Below, one piece after another: positions 42,104 through 49,436 of a stretch of DNA of 64,000 bases. The notes under the pieces were generated by a model. It was not told where the DNA came from and did no database searches. It saw nothing but the letters and a program-made list of their open reading frames with translations. Numbering within the stretch: the first letter of the stretch is position 1; each line of letters opens with the position of its first letter. Origin of the DNA: Chelatococcus composti (GTDB lineage: Bacteria; Pseudomonadota; Alphaproteobacteria; Rhizobiales; Beijerinckiaceae); assembly GCF_014201415.1 (NCBI RefSeq), contig NZ_JACHEH010000001.1:434001-498000 (forward strand), given 5' to 3'. The translations under genes and the position numbers were made by a program.

Positions 42104-42901
42104 TTAATCAATACCTCTCCCTTCGTCACCGGACAGTTGGGCAAGTTGCATGCAGATTGTGCCGATCTCACCGTTCAGGACAAGGTCGGCGATGCCGTCG
42201 AGCGGTGTCGGTTCGCGGTTGACGATGACGAGCCGCGCTCCGTGCCGCTTCGCTGTGACCGGCAGCCCTGCCGCAGGGTGGACCAGCAGCGACGAACCGA
42301 TGGCAATGAAGAGGTCGCTCTCCTCCGCCAGCGCCTGGGCCCGCTGCAGGGCCTGCTGCGGCATGGCTTGCCCGAAGGAGATGGTGGCGGCCTTCACGAT
42401 GCCGCCGCAACGCTTGCAGGCGGGCGGCTCGCCGGTGGCTTCGAAGGCCGGGCGGATCTCTGCCAGCTCATGTCGCTCGCCGCAGTCGAGGCAGGTGGCA
42501 TAGGTGCCGTTGCCGTGCAGCTCGATCACCTGGTCCGCCGGCACGCCGGCGGCCTGCTGCAGGCCGTCGATGTTCTGGGTGATGATGGCCGGTGCCTTGC
42601 CCGAAGCGACGAGCTCGGCAAGGAAATGATGCCCACGCCCCGGTTTTGCGCCGGCGTAGAGATCGTCCATGACGAACTTGCGCCGCCACGCCTCGCGCCG
42701 CGCCTGTGGGCTAGCGACGAAGACGTCGAAGGGGATGGGCTGGTTCGCGAGCCAAGGGCTGCCCGGCGAGCGGAAATCGGGCACGCCGCTCTCCGTCGAG
42801 ATGCCTGCCCCGGTGAAGGGGGCAACGACCTCGGCGCGCGCCAGCCAGTCGGCCAACACCTCGATATCCTCCTCGAGTGCGGCGGGGTCGTATGGAGTCA
42901 T
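42104..42901 (-). CDS. Sir2-family NAD-dependent protein deacylase
   Basis: A 265-residue sirtuin that removes acyl groups from lysines using NAD+. All core motifs are present: GAGISTESGVPDFRSP (NAD site), TQNIDGLQQAAG and ELHGN with the catalytic His, and two zinc CxxC pairs (CLDCGE and CKRCGG). SFGQAMP and IAIGSSLLVHPAAGLP follow. The missing Tyr/Arg pair of CobB-type desuccinylases cannot be judged reliably. It has its own gap to the eda gene (60 bp) and is co-oriented with the cold-shock genes. Confidence 0.94.
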   Translation of the reverse strand: MTPYDPAALEEDIEVLADWLARAEVVAPFTGAGISTESGVPDFRSPGSPWLANQPIPFDVFVASPQARREAWRRKFVMDDLYAGAKPGRGHHFLAELVASGKAPAIITQNIDGLQQAAGVPADQVIELHGNGTYATCLDCGERHELAEIRPAFEATGEPPACKRCGGIVKAATISFGQAMPQQALQRAQALAEESDLFIAIGSSLLVHPAAGLPVTAKRHGARLVIVNREPTPLDGIADLVLNGEIGTICMQLAQLSGDEGRGID

Positions 42902-42961
42902 CGGCCAGGGCCATTTATACGGGCGCCCATTGAAGCAGCCGGAAAGGCGCGCCGCAACTGG

Positions 42962-43606
42962 TCAGGCCGCTCGTATTTCGTCTACCTTCCTGCGGGCCCT
43001 GGCGGCCTCGTCGCGGATCGCGCCCCAGTCTCCGGCGGCGACCGATGCGGCGGGCGTGAGCCAGGTGCCGCCGACACACATCACCGTCTTGAGGGCGAGA
43101 TAGTCTCCGAGATTGTCGGTGTTGACGCCGCCCGTCGGGCAGAAAACGACGTTGGGGAAGGGGCCGGCCAGCGCCTTGATCATGGCGATGCCGCCGGCCA
43201 GCTCGGCCGGGAAGAACTTGAGGGCCGTGCGCCCGCGTTCGCCGGCCCGCATCACCTCTGATGCCGTGGCGACGCCGGGCAGCCAGGGCAGGCCGGCCGC
43301 CCGGGCGGCGTCGTCCAGCGTCTCGCTGAAGCCGGGGCTGACCACGGCCTTCGCGCCGGCGTCGCGAACCTGGGCAAACTGTGCGGGCTGCACCACCGTG
43401 CCGGCAATGACGAACATCCCGGGACAGCTGCGGGCAACGGCCTCGATGGCGGCGAGACCCGCCGCGGTGCGCAGTGTAAGCTCGATGACGTCGATGCCGC
43501 CCTCCAGCAGGGCATTGGCCAGCGACACGGCCGCCGCTGCGTCGGGCACCGAAACGACCGGGATGACACCGCAGGCCTTCATTCGCTCGATATGGATGTC
43601 GCTCAT
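42962..43606 (-). CDS. eda: KDPG/KHG aldolase
   Basis: A 214-residue aldolase that cleaves 2-keto-3-deoxy-6-phosphogluconate into pyruvate and glyceraldehyde-3-phosphate, the last step of the Entner-Doudoroff pathway. The ATG at 43606 gives MSDIHIERMKACGVIPVVSV. The catalytic Glu lies in VIELTLRT and the Schiff-base Lys in TALKFFPAE; FCPTGGVN closes the phosphate site. It completes the pathway begun by zwf and edd but is 3.6 kb away and on the opposite strand, so it must be transcribed separately. Confidence 0.96.
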   Translation of the reverse strand: MSDIHIERMKACGVIPVVSVPDAAAAVSLANALLEGGIDVIELTLRTAAGLAAIEAVARSCPGMFVIAGTVVQPAQFAQVRDAGAKAVVSPGFSETLDDAARAAGLPWLPGVATASEVMRAGERGRTALKFFPAELAGGIAMIKALAGPFPNVVFCPTGGVNTDNLGDYLALKTVMCVGGTWLTPAASVAAGDWGAIRDEAARARRKVDEIRAA

Positions 43607-43795
43607 CTCTGGCTCCCTCGGTTGTCCGGTCCCCTTGCTTTTGACGCGAAGCGAAGGCGCCCGCAAGCCAAATTCAAACGATTTAGCTGCCGGTGGCTCC
43701 TTGGCCTTCGTCTGGTCTTCGTTTCTCGCGCGGGCAAAAAGCGTCTATGAGCGAAAGGCCCGCGCAGGAGACGGGTGGAGTCGGAGGGAGAATGC

Positions 43796-44806
43796 ATGAC
43801 GTCCGCCAGGCACGGGCCGACCCTGTCCGCGACTGTCGCCGACGTGGCTTCCCGCCCGCCGGCCGAGGCCGGCCGAGGCCGGCTTCTCGGCATCGACGTG
43901 ATGCGAGGTGTCGCGCTCCTGGCCATGGCGGTCTATCACGGCGCGTGGGATGCGAGCCACCTCGGGCTCACGGGCGTCGACATCGTCCATGAGCCCGGCT
44001 GGCGGTTCTTCGCCCGTGCCATCGCCACCTCATTTCTCCTGCTCGTCGGTTTCAGCCTTGTTCTCGCCCACGGCCAGGGCATCCGCTGGCGCCCCTTCCT
44101 GCGGCGGCTCGCGTCGGTTGCCGTGGCGGCCGCGGCGATCACCGTCGCGACGTTCATCGTCTTTCCGCGCAGCTACATCTTCTTTGGCATCCTGCACTGC
44201 ATCGCCCTGTCGAGCCTGCTCGCCCTGCCGTTCCTGCGTCTGCCGCCGGTGCTCACCGCAGTTGTCGGCATTGCGGTTGTAGCCGCACCCTCCATGGTTT
44301 CGGCGCCCCTCTTCGATCTGCCCGTCCTTGCCTTCGTGGGCTTGGGCACGGAGACGCCGGTGTCGAATGATTACGTGCCGCTCTTTCCCTGGTTCGGGCC
44401 GGAGCTGCTCGGTGTCGCGGCGGGGCGGCTCGCGGTCGACAGGCATCTGACCGGTTGGCTGCGGGCGCGCCGGGAGCCGGGCAGGGGCGTGCGCCTCATC
44501 GCCTGGATGGGCCGGCACAGCCTCGCCTTCTATCTGGTTCACCAGCCCGTGCTGTTCGGCCTCATGTTCCTCGCCGCCCAAGCACTCGGCGTCACCAGTC
44601 AGCCGGCAGCGGCGACGGGGGTTTTTGCGCAATGCCGCGCGAGCTGTGAGGCCACCGGCGTCTCGGCTGCCTCGTGCACGCGCTATTGCACCTGCGCCGA
44701 CGGAGCGATCCGCGAGGAAGGCATCGACCTTGCCGACCCGTCGGACGAGGAGAGGGCACGTATCACGGCCGTCATCAACCGCTGCCGGGCGACGGCGAAG
44801 CCCTAG
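43796..44806 (+). CDS. DUF1624 (HGSNAT-like) membrane protein with cysteine-rich tail
   Basis: A 336-residue membrane protein. The ATG at 43796 is chosen for the GGAGGGAG ribosome binding site five bases upstream; a GTG at 43775 is an alternative. The DUF1624 pattern is LLGIDVMRGVALLAMAVYHGAWD (first helix), then FLLLVGFSLVLAHGQGIRWRPFL and about six more helices, ending with RHSLAFYLVHQPVLFGLMFL. The family is related to acyltransferases of the heparan-glucosaminide N-acetyltransferase type. After the last helix, residues about 285-310 hold a tight CRASCEATG...CTRYCTC cluster with five cysteines, which is not typical of the family. Role is unknown. Confidence 0.85.
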   Translation: MTSARHGPTLSATVADVASRPPAEAGRGRLLGIDVMRGVALLAMAVYHGAWDASHLGLTGVDIVHEPGWRFFARAIATSFLLLVGFSLVLAHGQGIRWRPFLRRLASVAVAAAAITVATFIVFPRSYIFFGILHCIALSSLLALPFLRLPPVLTAVVGIAVVAAPSMVSAPLFDLPVLAFVGLGTETPVSNDYVPLFPWFGPELLGVAAGRLAVDRHLTGWLRARREPGRGVRLIAWMGRHSLAFYLVHQPVLFGLMFLAAQALGVTSQPAAATGVFAQCRASCEATGVSAASCTRYCTCADGAIREEGIDLADPSDEERARITAVINRCRATAKP

Positions 44807-44813
44807 CAGAACG

Positions 44814-44842
44814 AAAAACGGCGGGCCGAGGGCCCGCCGTTT
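44814..44842. terminator. Bidirectional intrinsic terminator (DUF1624 / rne)
   Basis: AAACGGCGGGCC, loop GAG, GGCCCGCCGTTT: a 12-base perfect stem preceded by AAAAA. Read on the reverse strand it ends in TTTTTCGTT, 26 bases after the rne stop, so it is a strong rne terminator; the forward reading has a shorter U-run. Confidence 0.85.
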
Positions 44843-44867
44843 CCGACGAATGGACGCCTGCGACGGC

Positions 44868-47339
44868 TCAGCCGCCGGTGAGGCTCGCCTTGGCGCGAGC
44901 CCACCAGCCCGTCCGCTTCGGCCGGTTGGTTTCCTCCGCCACGGGCTTGGGCGCGGCAGGCTGTTGCGGCTCGGGCGCGGGCGCCTCGGCGGGGGCGGCA
45001 GGCGGCTCCGGCTGCGCGGCAGCGTCATTCTCCTCAGCAGCGGCCGGCGAAGCGGTCACTTCGGCAACAGCCCCGGCATCAGCCCCTGTGGCAGCGGCCG
45101 GAGGAGCATCCTCCTGCGCGGCGGGGGCGGAGACGCTCTCGTCGGGCGCACGCTTGCCGGAGGAACGGCGCGAGCGCCGCCGCCTTGCCGGCGTTGCTGC
45201 GGCTTCCTCGGCCGGCTGTTCGGCACCCAGCTCCGGCTCGGCCCGTGTCTCGGCCGCGACCTCGGCCACGGCCTCGGCTGCGTCGTCGGCTGCGGCGACA
45301 GGGGCGGCGGGTTCGGCCTGGTCCTCGGTGTCAGGCCCGGAAGCGTCGGACGTGGGCGCACCCTCGGCAGTGGCCGCGGCAGCCGCCTCGCGGCCTTCGC
45401 CACCGCGCCCGCCGCGACGGCGGCGACGCCGCCGGCGACGCTTGCCGTTGCCTTCCTCGCCGGCGGCGCCTTCCTGCGTCGCACGAGCCTGGGGCGCAGC
45501 CTCCTCGGCCGCGTCCTGCCGCTCCTCGGCGGCTCCGGTCTCGTCCTCGGCGGCCGGCGCGCTCTCGATGCGGATGCCCGTAGCCGGTGCGCGCGCCTCG
45601 GTTCGGGCGACGGCATCGCCGCGCTCGATGGTGAAGTTCGTGGTGCCGGACAGCGTGTCGTCGCCGAAGATCGAGATGCTCACATCGAAGCGCGTCTCGA
45701 GCTCGCGCAGGTGCACGCGCTTCTGGTTGAGGATGTAGAGCGCCACCTCGGTCCGCGTCTTGACGATGATGTTGTGCTGGGCGCTCTTGAGCAGCGCCTC
45801 CTCGATGGAGCGCAGGATGTGGAGCGCGACCGACGCCGTAGCGCGGACGAAGCCGGAGCCGCCGCAATGGTGGCACACCACCGTGGAACTCTCCAGAACG
45901 CCGGTGCGGATGCGCTGACGCGACATCTCGAGCAGGCCGAAGGCCGAGATGCGGCCGACCTGGATGCGGGCCCGGTCGTTCTTCAGGCACTCCTTCAGCT
46001 TCTTCTCGACGGCGCGGTTGTTGCGCTTCTCCTCCATGTCGATGAAGTCGATGACGATGAGGCCGGCGAGGTCGCGCAGGCGCAGTTGGCGCGCGATTTC
46101 CTCGGCTGCCTCGAGGTTCGTCTTCAGCGCCGTGTCCTCGATGTTGTGCTCGCGCGTGGAGCGACCCGAGTTCACGTCGATGGAGACGAGCGCCTCCGTC
46201 TGATTGATGACGATGTAGCCGCCGGACTTCAGCGTCACCTGGTTGGAGAACATCGCGTCGAGCTGGGCTTCGACGCCGTAGCGGGCGAAGAGCGGCTGCG
46301 GATCCTTGTAGGGCTTCACCACCTTGGCATGGCTCGGCATGAGCATGCGCATGAAGTCCTTAGCCTCGCGGTAGCCTTCGTCGCCCGCGACCAGAACCTC
46401 GTCGATGTCCTTGTTATACAGGTCGCGGATGGCGCGCTTGATGAGCGAGCCTTCCTCATAGACCAGCGCAGGGGCGGTGGACTTCAGCGTCAGCTCGCGC
46501 ACGCTCTCCCACATGCGCAGCAGATATTCGAAGTCGCGCTTGATCTCCGCCTTGGTGCGCGTGGCGCCCGCCGTGCGCAGGATGACGCCCATGCCCTCCG
46601 GCACGTCGAGCTCCTGCGCGATGGTCTTCAGCCGCTTGCGGTCGGTGACGTTGGTGATCTTGCGCGAGATGCCGCCACCGCGCGCCGTGTTGGGCATCAG
46701 GACCGAATAGCGGCCGGCGAGCGAGAGATAGGTCGTAAGGGCGGCGCCCTTGTTGCCGCGCTCCTCCTTGACCACCTGCACCAGCAGAACCTGCCGGCGC
46801 TTGATCACTTCCTGGATCTTGTACTGGCGGCGCAGCGGGCGTTGGCGGCGGTCCGGCACCTCCTCGCCCACGTCGGCGCCGCCGAGCTGCTCGATGACCT
46901 CATCCTCGCCGTTGGCCTCGGCCGAATCGGCGTCGGCAGCGGCCGCATCCTCGGTCTCTGCGGCTTCGCTGACGGAATCGTCGCCCTTGCGCGAGCGCTT
47001 GGCCTGCTTGCGACGGGCGGCGCGTTCCTCGTCCTTCTCGGCCTCGCGCTCGGCCTGGGCCTCTTCGGCCAGCAGCGCCTGACGGTCGGCGACGGGGATC
47101 TGGTAGTAGTCGGGATGGATCTCGCTGAAGGCGAGGAATCCATGACGGTTGCCGCCGTATTCGACAAAGGCGGCCTGCAGGGACGGTTCGACCCGCGTAA
47201 CCTTGGCGAGATAGATATTTCCGCGAAGCTGCTTGCGATTGGCGGATTCGAAGTCGAACTCTTCGACGCGGTTACCGCGGACGACCACCACCCGGGTTTC
47301 TTCCGGGTGGGAGGCGTCGATGAGCATCTTGTTTGCCAT
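44868..47339 (-). CDS. rne: Ribonuclease E
   Basis: An 823-residue endoribonuclease that initiates mRNA decay and processes rRNA and tRNA. The N-terminal S1 domain (residues 37-130) is interrupted by a long acidic/basic insert rich in Glu, Ala and Lys (about residues 95-165), typical of alphaproteobacterial RNase E. The catalytic DNase I-like region includes SIDVNSGRSTREHNIEDTAL and IVIDFIDMEEKRNN (the acidic metal-binding residues), and the zinc link reads C-H-H-C (CHHCGGSG) instead of C-P-x-C. The C-terminal third is an unstructured scaffold with an arginine-rich patch ([15 protein letters not shown]) and Ala/Pro/Glu-rich stretches, expected to bind RNA and degradosome partners. Confidence 0.96.
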   Translation of the reverse strand: MANKMLIDASHPEETRVVVVRGNRVEEFDFESANRKQLRGNIYLAKVTRVEPSLQAAFVEYGGNRHGFLAFSEIHPDYYQIPVADRQALLAEEAQAEREAEKDEERAARRKQAKRSRKGDDSVSEAAETEDAAAADADSAEANGEDEVIEQLGGADVGEEVPDRRQRPLRRQYKIQEVIKRRQVLLVQVVKEERGNKGAALTTYLSLAGRYSVLMPNTARGGGISRKITNVTDRKRLKTIAQELDVPEGMGVILRTAGATRTKAEIKRDFEYLLRMWESVRELTLKSTAPALVYEEGSLIKRAIRDLYNKDIDEVLVAGDEGYREAKDFMRMLMPSHAKVVKPYKDPQPLFARYGVEAQLDAMFSNQVTLKSGGYIVINQTEALVSIDVNSGRSTREHNIEDTALKTNLEAAEEIARQLRLRDLAGLIVIDFIDMEEKRNNRAVEKKLKECLKNDRARIQVGRISAFGLLEMSRQRIRTGVLESSTVVCHHCGGSGFVRATASVALHILRSIEEALLKSAQHNIIVKTRTEVALYILNQKRVHLRELETRFDVSISIFGDDTLSGTTNFTIERGDAVARTEARAPATGIRIESAPAAEDETGAAEERQDAAEEAAPQARATQEGAAGEEGNGKRRRRRRRRRGGRGGEGREAAAAATAEGAPTSDASGPDTEDQAEPAAPVAAADDAAEAVAEVAAETRAEPELGAEQPAEEAAATPARRRRSRRSSGKRAPDESVSAPAAQEDAPPAAATGADAGAVAEVTASPAAAEENDAAAQPEPPAAPAEAPAPEPQQPAAPKPVAEETNRPKRTGWWARAKASLTGG

Positions 47340-47982
47340 GTTGAACTCTCATACGGGCGACCTCCGGCGTGCCGCTGGGCAATCCGTGCGAAACAACGTC
47401 TGCTCCGCCAACAGGAAGGCGGCAGGCGGCGTTCGACGATAGGTCGCTGGCGCTCCGCTGGACACGGGCGCGTGGGGTGATGGGAATGCGGTGTTGTGGA
47501 GGACGAGAGGCGAGCCGTGCGAATATCCCCTGTCCATCGCGCCGCGTCCTGCGGTCTGCGATGGAGTATGCCGGGCGATCGCTGTCAGGCTGCCCATAAT
47601 CCTCCGATCCTTAGCCTCAAAACGCCGGCGCCGCGGCAAGGACCGGGGTCGACGTGAAAACGCTGCGGACGATCCCGCAACGAAAATGACAACCGCCGCT
47701 CCGGCGCGCCGCTTCAAGGCCGCGCCCGCCTGCCCATGGGGAGGGGGAATTGCCGCGGCACAGCCGCCCGATTCGAGGAGGCGACCAACGGCGACGCCGA
47801 AAACAGAGTCGCCTTTTCATTACAGACGGGTGCGGCGGTTTGGCAAGAGTCATACGTGATTGTTGCAGGAAGGCCACGGAGGGAATGCGAGGCCCGCCGC
47901 ATTGGTGAAGAAGTGTTAACCAGCTGCTCCCTATCTCTTAATGGATGGTTTCTCACAGAGACGGCGGCGGGACAGGGGCCGG
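47340..47982. other. rne/amidase intergenic region with long rne leader
   Basis: A 643-base gap separates the divergent rne and amidase genes. No protein-like open frame is recognisable on either strand; those present are mirror or GC artefacts. On the reverse strand TTGCCA (47846-47841) and TAATGA (47822-47817) with an 18-base spacer form a plausible rne promoter, giving a leader of about 470 bases, comparable to the long auto-regulatory rne leaders of proteobacteria. Confidence 0.4.
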
Positions 47983-49266
47983 ATGAAACGCATCGGCATC
48001 GACGCAGGCGGCACGGGCGAGGCGGTGGTGCGCCGCCGGGCCGCGAGGCTGCTCGCGCTCTGCCTCGGCGCGCTCTGCCTTGTCCTCGCGGAACCGGTCA
48101 AAGCCCAGGATCCGGCGCCGGCGCCCGCGGGGGCGGCCGTGGCTGTGGCGGCCGAGGTCAAGCCGGACGGCGCAACCACCCGCCTCAGCCTGACCATTTC
48201 GCGCCCCGTTGAGGCCAGGGCTTTCCTGCTGGAGCGGCCCGACCGTGTCATCATCGACCTGCCGGAGGTGAACTTCCAGCTGCCAGCCAATGCCGGGCGC
48301 AAGGGGGCAGGGCTCGTCGCGTCCTATCGCTTCGGTCTCTTCGCCCCCGGCCGCTCGCGCATCGTCATCGACCTCGCGCAGCCGGCGCTCGTCGAGAGCA
48401 TCGAGAACCGGGCGCTCGGGGAGGCGACGCTGCTCGTCATCGAACTCTCGCGTACCGACCGGGCTACCTATCACAGGATGGCCTTGAAGCCGATGGTGGA
48501 GCCGGAGCCGTTGCCGGCCGCCGCCATGTCGCAACCGGCCGGGACGACCGACGACAAGCCGCTCGTGGTCATCGATCCAGGCCACGGCGGCGTCGATCCC
48601 GGGGCCATCGGCGTCAACGGCGTCGCCGAGAAGGATGTCGTCTTCGCGTTTGCCGAGCGCCTGAGGCAGCGTCTCGAGGAGACGGGGCGCTACCGCGTGA
48701 TGTTGACCCGCACCAGCGACACCTTCGTTTCGCTTGCCGGGCGCTGGCGCATGGCCCAGAAGGCGGGCGCCTCGCTGTTCATCTCCATCCATGCCGACAC
48801 CCTGTCCGATGGCAGCCGCGTGCGCGGAGCAACCGTCTACACCGGCTCGGGCTTCGCCAGCGACGCCGAGTCCGAGCGACTCGCCGCCAAAGAGAACCTG
48901 GCCGACCAGATCGCCGGCCTCGACGTGGTGGAGGATCCGAACGAGATCGCCGGCATCCTGGCCGACCTGACTAAGCGCGAGACGCGGGTGTTCTCGCTCG
49001 ACTTTGCCCAGAAGGTGGTGGACAGCCTGCGCGACGTCGTCACGCTCAACAAGAATCCACTGCGCTCGGCCGGGTTCATCGTCCTCAAGGCGCCCGACAT
49101 CCCCTCCGTGCTCATCGAGCTTGGCTATCTGTCGAGCGCCAAGGACGTGGACCTGATGACGTCTGACGCCTGGCGCGACAAGTCGAGCGCCGCGCTCGTG
49201 AAGGCGGTGGACAGCTTCTTCGCAACGCGCCTCGCGGCCCAGCCCGGCGCCGCAGTTTCTCCATAG
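47983..49266 (+). CDS. N-acetylmuramoyl-L-alanine amidase (AmiC type)
   Basis: A 427-residue periplasmic zinc amidase that splits septal peptidoglycan. The ATG at 47983 is preceded by AGGGG; an ATG at 47941 is not. After a signal-like segment (RLLALCLGALCLVLAEPVKA) comes an AMIN domain (residues about 45-140, SLTISRPVEARAFLLERPDRVIIDLPE), then the Amidase_3 domain with VVIDPGHGGVDPGAIG (zinc His), SLFISIHADTLSDG (second His) and SVLIELGYLSSAKD (catalytic Glu). It precedes the PBP1a gene on the same strand, a frequent order in Rhizobiales, consistent with coordinated cell-wall cutting and building. Confidence 0.94.
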   Translation: MKRIGIDAGGTGEAVVRRRAARLLALCLGALCLVLAEPVKAQDPAPAPAGAAVAVAAEVKPDGATTRLSLTISRPVEARAFLLERPDRVIIDLPEVNFQLPANAGRKGAGLVASYRFGLFAPGRSRIVIDLAQPALVESIENRALGEATLLVIELSRTDRATYHRMALKPMVEPEPLPAAAMSQPAGTTDDKPLVVIDPGHGGVDPGAIGVNGVAEKDVVFAFAERLRQRLEETGRYRVMLTRTSDTFVSLAGRWRMAQKAGASLFISIHADTLSDGSRVRGATVYTGSGFASDAESERLAAKENLADQIAGLDVVEDPNEIAGILADLTKRETRVFSLDFAQKVVDSLRDVVTLNKNPLRSAGFIVLKAPDIPSVLIELGYLSSAKDVDLMTSDAWRDKSSAALVKAVDSFFATRLAAQPGAAVSP

Positions 49267-49436
49267 ATGCGCAGGATAAGTCCGACTCGCCCGGCTTTTT
49301 CCGCGTCGTTCCCGTCTTCGGTTTCTGGTCACACCGGGCGGGCTCGTGTTAGGGAGGGGAAGCCGGCGCATCGGTGGATGACCATCGACCTCGCTGCGGC
49401 GGCGAGGACAAGCAACGGGCGACGGGCCTTCGACGG

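Noticed and set aside
44625-47480. A 951-codon forward open frame over rne
   Set aside because: Antisense shadow. The serine/glycine-rich start is the mirror of the RNase E low-complexity tail.
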